Shown here piece by piece: positions 34,012-44,765 of a stretch of DNA of 64,000 bases. The DNA comes from Ailurus styani (taxonomy: Eukaryota > Chordata > Mammalia > Carnivora > Ailuridae). The stretch lies in NCBI GenBank assembly GCA_002007465.1, contig LNAC01000001.1, positions 4,515,206 through 4,579,205 on the forward strand, read 5' to 3'. The translations under genes were made by a program, and so were the position numbers. Numbering within the stretch: position 1 is the first letter of the stretch; each line of letters starts with the position of its first letter. The notes beneath the pieces were generated by a model. The model did no database searches. It saw only the letters and a list, made by a program, of their open reading frames with translations, and was not told the DNA's origin.

Positions 34012-34230
34012 AGGGGCACCCGGCTGGCTCAGTCCGTTACATGTCGGACTCTTGGTTTCGGTTTAGGTCAGGATCTCAGGGTCCTGAGATGGAGCCCCAT
34101 GTTNCCCATTGAATTCTGCGGGACCGGACATCCGACTTGGCCGTACAGCAGCCTGCGTTCCCCACGCCTCCCCCCACCCACACACGTGTGCACTCTCAAT
34201 AAATAAGGAAATAAACATTTCAAAAATTAA
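34012..34230 (+). mobile_element. Older Can-SINE, disrupted at an N
   Basis: The left half is ordinary SINE (aggggcacccggctggctca to gagatggagccccatgtt). After the N at 34104 the next 60 bp or so does not follow any SINE copy in this window. The end (cacacgtgtgcactctcaat then aaataag) is SINE tail again. Confidence 0.8.
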
Positions 34231-35069
34231 AACAAACAAACAAAACAGCCCGAGCAGCAACAGGAACAATAAAAAATAGATAAATGAAGTAAAACAAAAA
34301 CAAAAACAAAAAAAGAAAAAAACCTTTTCTTCTCTAACACCAGCTGACACGTTCCCTGGGCTTCTGGGAACGCTGCCAGCCTTCAGGTTGCTGAGACCCC
34401 TGGAAGACAGAAGGGACAAGCCACAGGCCATCTCGAGACCAACCTCAGTAAGAGAGACGAAGGCCCGAGGAATGTTTTTGGTTTTGTATTGTTCATAGTT
34501 TCAGCAACAGGAATTTTAAGTCTGCTTCACATAAAAAGATGGCACTAAAAAGGCAAAGCTATCTTTCAGTCTGCATCTGCCCCAAGAGACCCAAACTCCT
34601 CCTGGGGGCCCCCCGGGAACCCAGGGGACTGAGAGCCAAGTCTCAGTGGGCGGGAAAGCACTGGCCACCCCACACGAGGCTCTCAGCGAGCACCGCAGAG
34701 CATCCTGGGGCATCAGCGTGTGCCCGATTCCAAATGTAAAAAATCAATCAAAGGGGCTTCTAAAAGTATAATTAATTGTATGTTCTTGGTTAATCATTAT
34801 TCATGTCATGGGATGATTTCAGTTGCCTCAAAACAGATGCACAGAGCACAAACTTCGGTTTTAAAACTCAGTTTTCTAAAGTGAGTTGAGCTTTCTGAAG
34901 TCTTTGCTGATTGGCATGAACCAATCATGCCCTTTGTTGCATATAAATCTGGACAGAGAACTTCTTGGCGCTTTGACAGTGGTTAAAAAGGTACCCGACA
35001 GATGGCCCGATTGGTTCGCGTTAGAAATAGATGGTGTTTGGAAAGGTTCTCACTGTGCGTCAGTGACTT
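34231..35069. other. No gene recognised
   Basis: Begins with an A/AAAC-rich tail of the SINE (to about 34320). The rest is apparently single-copy. Short frames at 34516-34739 are unrecognised. Confidence 0.4.
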
Positions 35070-35235
35070 ACCAGTCTGAACTCCAGGAGGGGAGGAGGTG
35101 GCTCTCAATGCCGAATCTGCTCTGCCTGCTCTGCAGGGAGCCTCGGAGGAAGGAGGAGCCAGCAGTCAGCTGTTCCCACCTGCTGGGGCTCAGCGCGCGC
35201 CAGACACACAGTAGGTGCTGAATACCTGTTTAAAG
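35070..35235 (+). mobile_element. MIR element
   Basis: 'ctgaactccaggaggggagg' and then 'gacacacagtaggtgctgaa' with tacctgttt correspond to the MIR core and 3' end ('acagtaggtgctcaataaat'). Confidence 0.65.
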
Positions 35236-35289
35236 CTGGGCTTCTCCCCATGCTGCTGATTGCTTTGTTAAAGTGAAGAGTCTTAGTCT

Positions 35290-35312
35290 TGTACTTGTAC
35301 TTGTACTTGAAT
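35290..35312. repeat. Short TACTTG hexamer repeat
   Basis: Three to four TACTTG-type units (cttgtacttgtacttgtact), lying just beyond the candidate exon in its direction of transcription. Confidence 0.8.
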
Positions 35313-35369
35313 CCGTGACACAGCTCACAGGGAAGTGGGATCAACCTCGTTCGTGGAGTCCTAAACTAC

Positions 35370-35562
35370 CTTTGCCTCCAGATCCTTTCGCTCCTCAATG
35401 CTGTCTCCTGGGAAAACGCGCTGCTCCTTGATTCCAGCTCCCTCGATGTATATTCTGTAGTGGCTTGGGTCGTCCTGATGTTCATCGAAGTCTTTGACCC
35501 ACAGACTATTTCTTACGAGCGTGTCCTGCTTGTACTCTGCTCTCATCGGCTCAGTGTGTTTC
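35370..35562 (-). CDS. Candidate coding exon, unidentified protein
   Basis: On the minus strand, a pyrimidine-rich tract ending cctttccctgtag (3' splice site, AG at 35564-35563) precedes a 193-nt stretch with no stop. It ends in AAG followed by gtagtt, a usable but weak 5' splice site because +5 is T. The exon would start with the last base of a split codon and end on a codon boundary. It encodes 64 residues beginning KHTEPMRAEY. Further in it contains RNSLWVKDFDEHQDDPSHY, then RIYIEGAGIKEQ, and it ends SIEERKDLEAK. The composition is balanced, charged and hydrophilic with aromatic residues, unlike the P/S/G-rich chance frames nearby. If unspliced at the donor, it continues VV and stops at 35363-35361, so a terminal exon is also possible. 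I do not recognise the protein. The YIEGAG-type pattern faintly recalls the DUF2235 alpha/beta-hydrolase fold, but no nucleophile or DGT motif is present in this exon. It could also be an exon of a dead gene. No partner exon was found in the window. Confidence 0.5.
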
Positions 35563-38500
35563 CTACAGGGAAAGGTAAATGTGTGGCTTAGGGACCATCT
35601 TGAACTGAAAGCTGAGGTTTGGGGAGCAGTGAGATCCCTGGTGAGCTGGAGAAGGGCTGCGGCTGAGTTCAGAAAGTGCCCTTGGCTCTGCTGCTCAGCT
35701 CACCTCCTTGTAAACACTGTTTACAAACAAAACAAAACAAAGCAAAAAAACAACTGCCAACATGAAACGTCACTTAACTAAGGGTCAGCCACAGCTTCCC
35801 TGATGACATAAATGTACTAAAAAGTGATGGATTTTATGAGCTCCTGTCATTTCTTATATGACATTTTAAGGTGCAATAATTTTTTTTTACAAATTTATTC
35901 CCTTTTATAGATTTGTTTTGTTTTTTTCTTTTACTGTCATTGGAGGTTTGTTCTGGGGAAGTAAAGACATGTCCTTGGTGCAAAATCTTGAACTAAAAGT
36001 CATTTCTCAAGTGAATGTGTCGTTTCCTAAGCCAGCGTTTGATTACAGAAAAAATCAGCCCACATAAGCCTGTTTAACTTCTGCCATTGTTGTGTTGGTT
36101 CAAACGTTTTGTTTATCAAAATGCAACTTTGCCTGGTTCCAGCTGCAATGAATTCTCATGACAAAAAAGACTGCAAACTGGCTTTTGCTGCAGTAGTGCC
36201 ATTCTTCATTTGCTTTGTTAAAACTTGATAATTTAAGAATTATATTTTCAATAGGGAACTTGAAACGTGTTGTTTTCAAAATGGGAAGTTAGAAACCTAA
36301 GGTTGAAATGAGTGAAAACGTGCCAGATAATGAAGACATTCAGAGCCTTCCGGAGTCACTGAAGATTGAGATAAACATCCCTTTGTCTCTTAAGTTTCCG
36401 ATCTTGAACTTGACTTGGCCAAAGTTGCTCACAGCCCAGCCAGCACACAGGAAGTCAGCAGCACCCGCTGGCACAGAGGGTTCTCAGAAAGTTATTCCAG
36501 AGGTGAATTTTATGATCGTGGCAAACATGAATGCTTAAATCTGATTGTCTCCTGTTCAGGAAAACCGAACAATCAATTACTTGAAGTCAAGATCAGGATG
36601 GGGTATTTGAGAACAAACCTGCAAGCTTTGAGAAAAATCTAAGATCATTTTGCATCTAGAAAGAGTTTGACCAGAAACAATGAATGAAAAGCACAAGTAC
36701 ATAAAATTTGCAATAAGAAGGTGCTTGGCTCTTCCAGCAGGCTTGGTTTCAGAAAGCCCTTGAATGGTGGCATTCACATACCAGGAGAAAGGTCGGTGAA
36801 GCCCTACAGGATTAGTCTGATTATTCTAGCCTGGAACCAATACAAGCAGCCTTGTTGGAAAACCTACCCTTTTCAAATGGCATGAGAAGAATGCATTTTA
36901 TTCTCATTAAAAGTCACCCTTTGCTCAAATAAATGGTTGAGACTGCGCTTCACTCAACTCTCTACCTTGGCAGTTGGTTGGTCACCTGATATCTACCTGT
37001 ATTTACCACGCTTGTGATGGTGATATCTATAAACTTGAACCAGGTCCCACAAAATACCTGCTGGTTGGATCTTGTACAGAAATTTTCAATGTGTGAATAT
37101 CTTTTTAGTAATTGCTGGATAGACTAAAGAAAAAATGTACCTGTGGATGCACCAATGGGGCTAAAACAAAGACAGCTGATGTTATAGTTTGGGTTCCTGA
37201 AGCCCCCACGGAGATGCAGATATCTGTGAAAGTGGTTCATTAAGGATTCCCAGAAAATCAGACAAAGAAGGAGGAGGAGGTGGGACCAGGAAGGCAAAGG
37301 AGTCAGGTGAGGGTGGATGCCGGCTGGGACCTCCAGAAGAGCACCCTTGTCCCCCTCCCGCCCCTGGGGGAGCTGGGGAAACGAGTAGGTCACATCTATT
37401 CGTGTAAAGAGCTGAGCTCCGATGTGGGAGGATGGAATCCCATGCCCTGCTCTTCTCTTCCTGCACGTGAGCAAATTACAGCTCTGGCAGCCGGAGACAG
37501 CAGTCCAACAAAGAGATGTCGGTGCTGCCGATGAGGAGGGGGAGTAAGTGAGCGAGCAAATGGTAGAGGATCGGGGGTATGCCCATTGCCGGTGCATCTC
37601 CTGCTGTCCACCGCATACCCGAAGTATATGTAGCACATGTTCCTTCCAAGAGCCTGTCCCTTCACTTCTGCATGTTTATGGCAGGCTCCAAGTTGCCCAG
37701 CCAGTATCCTCAGCCCCTTTTTCTTCACTGATGGAAGTCTTGAGTTCTAGCACAAGGTGTCAGACTAAATACACACATTTCTAGACTCCTCACAGCTGGA
37801 AGTGGCTGATGGGATGCTCCTTGGATGCTTCCCCTTGTTTTCTTCTTTCTGCTTGGTGCTAGGCTGCAGGGCCCATCTTGGGACTGGAGAAGGCCAGCAT
37901 GATGAGGAGGATGCCGTGAGTGCAGCCGAGCGCAAGCACGGAGATGCGGAACGACCTGCATCCCGGGGGCACCTGTCCCAGCCCCAGGTGGCCACCTCCT
38001 AAATTCTTGTGCTGAGACTGAAATACAGCCCAAGCTAAGTATTGCTAGTCAGAGGGTTATTTGCAACTGAAACCATTCCTGGGGAAGGAAGCATTAAATG
38101 CAGAGGTAAAGATACACTGAATGAAGTAGACAGTGGTTTATTGTTTGTTTCTAGTCAAATTTTAATAAAAATAGGAAGTGCTTCTGAACGTTTGCCCTCC
38201 TGCTTCAGGGACATAACTGAGTCAGATGGAAGCAGACCCTGGTCAGGGTTTCCGCTCAAGGTCAAAGTGGTGTTTTTCTTCACGGAGGAAGAACAATAGA
38301 CACCACTTGCATAAGGGGAATGCATTCATTGTTCATCCAAACGATAAAGAGTGGCTCACAGATCTAGTTTATTTCAGCAGATGTTTAACATTCTTAATCA
38401 ACAATTGCAAGACAAAATGGAATATGTTGATTGCACATGACAAGATTGTTGAAATGAAGAGGAGCTCGGGAACTGGATGAAGACAATTGATCATGAAGAT

Positions 38501-38719
38501 GATTAATCATTGGGAACTGTTGGCTCATTTACATGTGAGGAGATTTACTGCATTTGCAGCAAAATAAAGTACATCACTAACCGTCTTTCCTCCATGAGAA
38601 ATAGTCATGGTGACCGTGCGAAGGACCGACCAGGGTGCATTCCGTGTGTTCACGCCCCAGCACCCCCACCTCGTGATGGCAGCGGGTACGATTGCCAGTC
38701 TTCTCCATCAAGCCCTGAG
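35563..38719. other. Single-copy region, no further exon identified
   Basis: About 3.1 kb with little recognisable repeat content. This is the longest repeat-poor stretch in the window and includes AT-rich segments (35800-36300) that could be conserved non-coding sequence. I looked for partner exons to 35370-35562. The frames at 37124-37636 minus (170 codons) and 36308-36538 plus (76 codons) lack splice context and recognisable domains. Confidence 0.4.
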
Positions 38720-38800
38720 CTCCAGGAGGGGAGGAGGCATCTCTCTTCCTTGTCTTATTCTTTTCCTTGGCCACAGGATGGACTTGCAAATAACATGGAT
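38720..38800 (+). mobile_element. Possible MIR core fragment
   Basis: The 18-mer ctccaggaggggaggagg is shared exactly with the MIR at 35081-35098 and is followed by 'ctctcttccttgtcttattc', which resembles the MIR/L2 'gactttgtctgtctt' segment. Confidence 0.4.
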
Positions 38801-39988
38801 GCATAATCCCAGAGACGGCCGGAGACTCCTTCAGTCTGTCCCCTGCACCAGCAGTTAGCCTCCCAATTGGTGCTCACGGAGAGTCCCACCAACGAGAGCC
38901 TGGGCACTGCGCCTGACAACGTCCTGCGTGGTGTTGAGCGCATCTCTCATCAGAATTACTCTCCCAATGCTGGTAGGAACATAATAAATGATAAACACGG
39001 ACGCCATTGGTATTTACACATTATGCTAGCCTGGATTCTTGAAATGTCACACTAATGAGTCAGGAGGAAAAAGGTATTGGATATAGAACCTGATATGCAG
39101 GGACAGCTTTTTGCAATTCAGTCCAGTTTGGGGAAATTGGCAGACACACCGCACCAGCATTTCACCTGCTAGAGAACAAAGCAAGAAGGAAATCTGTTGT
39201 TGCTTCAGGGTTTATTGAAATGATTACTTTTCATGTTAGATAAACACTGAATCAGAATATAGAATTTACTTGTGATTAATGGACACAAGAAATTTCTGGG
39301 GGGGGGCGACAACTGGAAAAGAAAAAAATCAAAAGGAGTTTACGTTTTTTCCCACCTAGTTACCCCTATGGTAGAGAAACCAAACTGGCATCCCCAGGGG
39401 TGTATGGGGAAGTGCAAAGAGGTCCTACGGATATAAAATTGTCCTTAAGGTCTAATAGTTCTGAAAAACTTGCATTTTCCAAAAAAAAATAATTTCACAT
39501 TTTCTATATATTAACTTTCTTTTAGTCTATAAAAAACAAAATATTAACGTAAATATTTTGAAGAAACAAGAGTTAGATAAAGGTTCATTAAAATGTGTTA
39601 TATAGCATTAAATTCTAGTACTGTGGAGTGTCAATTAAATGCCCTATTTATCCAAAATCTCTTCAGATGAAAACCTAGAAGAATGGACCGTTGGCTCTTA
39701 GTCTTATATCGTAGACTTCATCAGTTAAAATTCAAATACTTGGTCGTTCCCCAGGTGTGTACCATGGAGTCTAACATTTCTGAGTAGAATCCACTTTTCA
39801 TATAATCTTTACTCTTGTGTCCTTTTGTCTATAAAGCAGAGTAACTCAATGAGGAAAGAATACTCTTCAAAAGACAGTGCTGAGTAATTGGACATCTACC
39901 TCCTGAACAATAAGCACTGATTCATACCTCGTACTATATACAAAAATTAACTGTGTGCATAGTTCTAAATGTAAAAATCTAAAATTCA
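38801..39988. other. No feature recognised
   Basis: Single-copy sequence becoming AT-rich after 39200. G9-10 homopolymer at about 39298-39307 and A9 at 39481. Confidence 0.45.
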
Positions 39989-40002
39989 AAAACTGTTAGA
40001 AG

Positions 40003-40214
40003 AGGAGTGCCTGACTCGCTCAATCAGTAAGTGTCTGCCTTTGGCTCAGGTCATGATCCCAGAGTCCCGGGATCGAGCCCCACATCGGGCTCCCTGCTCG
40101 GCGGGGAGCCTGCTTCTCCCTCTCCCTTTGCTTCTCCCCCCACCCCATGTTTGCTCTCTCTCTCTCTCTCTCAAAAAAATAAATAAAATCTTTTTAAAAA
40201 TAAACATAAAAATA
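40003..40214 (+). mobile_element. Can-SINE
   Basis: Starts aggagtgcctgactcgctca (diverged head), with the body tcgagccccacatcgggctc, a TC run of about 20 bp and an aaataaataaaatc tail. Imperfect target-site duplications aaaactgttagaag (39989-40002) and aaaacccttagaag (40215-40228). Confidence 0.93.
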
Positions 40215-40319
40215 AAAACCCTTAGAAGAAAACATAGCAGAGAATCTTTGTAACCTTGCACACATTTTATTTTATCATCTCATGTCATCACAAGAGGAGA
40301 GGTGAGTAGGACAATGAGG

Positions 40320-40538
40320 GACTTTGAGAGAGAGATACCACATTCACATCACTTTTGTTATAGTATAGTTAGTCATTCTATTAGTTATTGTTGCCTAATT
40401 TATAAATTAAATATTATCATAGGTGTGTATGTATAGAAAAACACATCGTATATTTCAGGTCTGGTACTCTCTGCAGTTTTAGACATCCCATGGGGATCCT
40501 GGAACATATTCCCTGAGGATGAGAGGGGCTACGGTATT
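40320..40538. mobile_element. Tigger-like DNA transposon end
   Basis: 'ttattgttgcctaatttata', 'aaattaaatattatcatagg', 'tgtgtatgtatagaaaaaca', 'catcccatggggatcctgga' and the end 'gatgagaggggctacggta' follow the terminal region of a pogo/Tigger-family element as I recall it. Confidence 0.65.
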
Positions 40539-40559
40539 AAAAAAAAAGAAGAAGACAAG

Positions 40560-41500
40560 ACAATTACTGGGAAGACATATTTGCAAAACACATAATTGAT
40601 GAAGTACTTGTACCCAGACTGTATAAAGACCACTCAAAACTCAATATTAAGAAAACAAATAACCCCACAGACAAAAGTTTTGAAGAGACACTCAGGCACT
40701 TAAACGAAGAAGATGGATGATAGAAAGTAAGAATTTGAAAAGATGGCCAACAATATCAGTCATTAGGAAAATGCCAATTAAGATTATAGCATCCATGACA
40801 TACCTGTTAGAACAGCTCTGAAAAAGAGACAAAACCAAACATTGACTAGAATACAGAGCAACTGAATGTCTCACACACTCGTTAACACTGCAATAGTGCA
40901 GACACTTGGAAAAGCAGTTTGGTAGCTTTTCATAAAACTAAACACACACTTACTCTTCGACCCAGCAATCCCACTTCGGTATATCTACCTAAAAGAAATG
41001 AAGTGCACAAAAACCTACCCCCAACTCTTTATAGCAGCATCGTTCATCATTGTCCCAAACTGGAAACCGCTCAAACATCCATCAGCTGGTAAATGGATGA
41101 AAAAAACGGTGCTCATCCACGTGATGGAAAGCTGCCCGGTGACCAACAGGAGCTCGCCACTGACCTGTGCAAGGAGAAGCATAACTCCCAGAAGCATAAT
41201 GTTAATTGAAAAAAGTCAAACTCAACAGGCGATGTACCATATGGGTCCATTTATGTGACATTCTGGAAATGGCAAAACCTTGGGAATAGAAATTAGATCA
41301 GTGGTTTCCAGGGAGAAGGGGACTGAGGTCATGATGGAAATCCTCTATATCTTCAAACTATCACCAGCCATAGTTTCATTACTATCTAAGTTTGCCACAA
41401 TCTATAGAACTATATACCTAGAAAGAGCGAATTTTACTCAGTGTCAATTCTGCCACAGTAAGTCTGTGGGATGAGGGAGGAATGAGATATGATAACCAAG
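40560..41500 (+). mobile_element. Ancient L1M ORF2 and 3' end, sense
   Basis: 'gggaagacatatttgcaaaa', 'gacccagcaatcccacttcg', 'atccatcagctggtaaatgg', 'gggtccatttatgtgacatt' and 'atcagtggtttccagggaga' are L1M C-terminal ORF2 and 3'-UTR landmarks in the right order. Frames are broken (an 86-codon piece at 40998-41258). Confidence 0.8.
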
Positions 41501-41574
41501 TGTGATGTGTGATCTCAACTGGATGCTGATCCAAAGCATAAACAAACAAACAAATAAGCCCACAGCATTTTCAA

Positions 41575-41935
41575 GACCTATGAGGACATTATTGGAAGAG
41601 TTGGAGGAAAAAAATCAGTGAACAGCACATTGGTTACTGTTACTGTATATGTGGTAAATTTCTTGGACATGGCAAAGGCAGCGTGACCGTGTAAGAGAAC
41701 GTCCTGTCTATGGAGATGCAGGCTGAAGTGTTAATGAGTGAACCAAATGTCACAACTTCTGCAAGTCACTTTCCAGAGCTTCAGACTCTTCAGAGGAAAG
41801 CATCTGCGGGGGGAGGGGAGGTGGCGAGAGAGAGAAAATGAACAAAATGTTCACAACTCGTGAATCTTAGCAAAATGGTGGTTTTATCATTCTATTTTTC
41901 TGTAGGTTTGCAATTTTTCAAACAAAAAGTTAGCC
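41575..41935 (+). mobile_element. Old interspersed repeat (same family as 15995)
   Basis: 'gaccgtgtaagagaacgtcc', 'tggagatgcaggctgaagtg', 'gtcacaacttctgcaagtca', 'agagagaaaatgaacaaaat', 'cacaactcgtgaatcttagc' and 'ctgtaggtttgcaatttttc' follow the same repeat, more completely than the copy at 15995. Confidence 0.5.
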
Positions 41936-42159
41936 CAAAAAGTGTTAATATTTTTTATACAAAGGTGAGCTTTGAAGAAGTTTATTCAAATAAAATAATT
42001 GAAGCTATACACAAAGTTGTAAGGAAAATAGACTCCACCCTCTAAAGTTCATAAAGCTAAAATGTTACAAAGTGTGGAGATGTCCAACACCACAGGACCC
42101 TCTGACTCAGACTGGTACTCAATACATTTTATTTTTTAAAATGAGCATTTGTATCAAAG

Positions 42160-42470
42160 GATAATGGGTAAATCAATTATAGGATAATAGCATAATGCAA
42201 TACTATGCAAACATTAAATGTGGTTTGATAAATATTTAATGAAATGGAAAATGTTTATGCTATGTTATATAAAAAAATCAAGATACAGAACCTATGTATA
42301 TGAAGCTATATTCCAAAAACATATTTTTAAATAAACATGGAGAGAAAACTCTGGAAGGAAATAAACTAAAAAGTTAAAGAAAGTTGTCTTTGACAATGGG
42401 ATTTATTTTTGTTTATATTTTGTCCTATTTTTCAATTTTCTACACCAAATGTATTCTTTTTTTTTTCTGC
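42160..42470 (+). mobile_element. Ancient LINE-type 3'-end relic
   Basis: 'atgcaatactatgcaaacat', 'gataaatatttaatgaaatg', 'gaaaactctggaaggaaata' and the final 'ttcaattttctacaccaaat' follow an old LINE 3'-terminal repeat. Related to 23270-23800. Confidence 0.5.
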
Positions 42471-44227
42471 AACATCTGAAAATGTGTTTGAGTTTAGCAT
42501 TGCAGTGCATTGGAAAGGAAACAAAGTGTATCCAGGAAAATCTCTCAAAACAAGTATCCACAGGTTATTTGACAATAGGGATGAGACAATAGTAACATTG
42601 AATGAATTCAGTAAGTGCTTCAGTAAATGACTGATTGATTCACAATCATTTACCTAATCATGGCAAAGCCTCTGGATTTGAAGTGAGCTGTTCACTAAGA
42701 AATCACTTTCAAATATGCTTTAACATGATAGCAATTTCTAATTGTGCATTACTCTTATAACATTAAAACAGAATGAAATAAAACCTTACATCAGAAGAAG
42801 TGGGAAAATCCAGTTGTTCTGTCTTCCAGAATTTTCATGTCAACTCCTTTGACCCCCCCATCACGTTCTACTCTAAGCTGGAACATGGGACGTCTAAGAA
42901 GACCCCCTTTCCAATTTACTTCCACCTCTAGATTGTTCTTTGCCAGTTGAGTGATGTTCAAATAGTGATGAGATGTTTCTTCTTAAAATCATATGGCTTG
43001 AGGGAGTGAGCACAAAACAGGAGAAAAACTGTGAAAAGTCTAGGTAGAAAAATGTGTGAGAATGTAGAGCTGTTTGTCAAAATCTTCCAGCCAGAGGCAG
43101 CCCTGGCGCCAGGAGCCTGTCCCTCCAGATCAAGTCTGAGTCATCAAGTGGAAGCCCGTGGGCCTTGGATTTCTGGAAAAGTCCCATTTGTGCAGCTGAG
43201 GTTGGCACATCTCCTGGAGGGGGGCTTGGCAGAAGGACCTAAGGCAGCGTGAGGCAAGTAAGGCTGGAAAGATGCTGCTTCTGATTTCCTCAACCTCTGG
43301 GGTTGTGTGAAGAGGTTGATGAAGTGGAGGCCGAGAGCACCCATTTGGGGGAAATTGCTCTTTGGGGAATAACTGGAGGTATGTTTGCTTTGGGGGGTTC
43401 TCTTAATGTTGGATTTGACTCCTGGACTGGAAGAAGAGCCCAGCAGCCCAGACTCAGCCCCAGCAGAGTCAGGAAAGTCAAGTGCATCCTTCTGCATATG
43501 GGAGAATGTGCAAGGAGAGCCAGAGGCTTGCGGCAGGAAGGACCCGGGATACCTGTGGAAGAGCTGGGACATTTAATAATTGATCGCCATTTCTTGCTAA
43601 AATCAGTACTGTGAATTCTTTTAGGTCTTGATATCATTAAAGCGTCAGGTTGATTGTGTGTGAAGAGATAAGGCAGGTTGCCATCCAACAAGAATTTTTC
43701 AAACAAAAAAGATTTTTTTTAAATGTTCTCTTAAAATTCCCCAAGCTCCATTGTTTGAGTAAACATTTCAAATAGAGATTTTTGAATAAAAAATATTTTT
43801 CTCTGCTTTATTTCTGGGACCACTATGAAGGCCAGAGGGAACTAACAGTATTTGCTTCGCACCTTATTTTAACATTAACTCTACCATGGAATGCACGTGC
43901 CATCACGCATTTATAATATCCTGAAATGGGCACTTGTCCTTATATTACATAAGAGTGTTGCATAAATACTTTCATGCCTGTGAACTCAACTGAGTTAAAT
44001 ATTAAGTATAAAGAGTTCTACAAAACCACACAGTTAATAAATGATGTTGCAGCTTAATGTCGGTGCTTAGGAACCTTTGAGAGCTTTTATCTTCATATTT
44101 TAAATTCTTAATGATTCCTCCCCCTTTATTATTAAAGCCTGTTGGAGAAATGAATCTTTTTGTCCTGGAAATCCTTAACATTTTCCTCATTAGCTGGAAG
44201 GAAAGGGACCCCAGTGAATGCCACCTC

Positions 44228-44230
<3 letters not shown>
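42471..44230. other. No feature recognised
   Basis: Apparently single-copy. GC-richer part at 43080-43570 gives overlapping frames of 63-142 codons on both strands with no recognisable content. Confidence 0.45.
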
Positions 44231-44260
<30 letters not shown>

Positions 44261-44261
44261 C
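44231..44261. repeat. (TC)n microsatellite
   Basis: About 30 bp of TC, not part of a SINE. Confidence 0.9.
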
Positions 44262-44388
44262 GGCTTCTATATGACTGTTCAATGGAAACAACTGGAATTA
44301 AATGTCAGTGTGAAAATCCAGTTGATATGATCATGGTATGAAGGTGAGACATCTACATGCTCTCCCCTACTTAGCTCTTACTATAGTG

Positions 44389-44442
44389 AGCACACACACA
44401 CGCACAAACACACACACACACACACGCACACGCACACACACA
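44389..44442. repeat. (CA)n microsatellite with CG interruptions
   Basis: CA repeat of about 54 bp with several CGCA and AAACA interruptions. Confidence 0.92.
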
Positions 44443-44599
44443 GTCATGGTTGTGGGAACCCTCAGAATAGAAGAAAAGCTAAAGTCTCCTAGAGATCATT
44501 CTATCCAATGCCTTCATTCTACATGTCAGAAGATTGAAGTCTAAAGAGGGCAAGTAAAGCATTCGAGGTCACCATCAGGTTCTAGGTAGCCTTGAGGTC

Positions 44600-44765
44600 A
44601 CACTGTCCAGTCTTCTTGTCCTCTGTCCCGCTATGTAGTATGCAGGAACTTGTGAGTTTGAATATCAGCCTGCTGCTTGCCCACTGTGTAAACTTCCACA
44701 GATCACTTTCCTTCTTTTCCAAGCCCACTTCCTGTCTCCAAAGCAGGGCTGGTATCACCCACCCC
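44600..44765 (+). mobile_element. MIR-like fragment
   Basis: 'cttgtgagtttgaatatcag', 'ttgcccactgtgtaaacttc' and then a degenerate 'tcactttccttcttttccaa' follow the MIR layout (asymmetric core, then the 'cctcatctgtaaaat' block, here lost). Confidence 0.5.

Noticed and set aside
37124..37636. 170-codon minus-strand frame upstream of the exon candidate
   Set aside because: Composition is S/L/C/P-rich without domain signature. It has no matching splice sites and cannot be joined to 35370-35562 with confidence.
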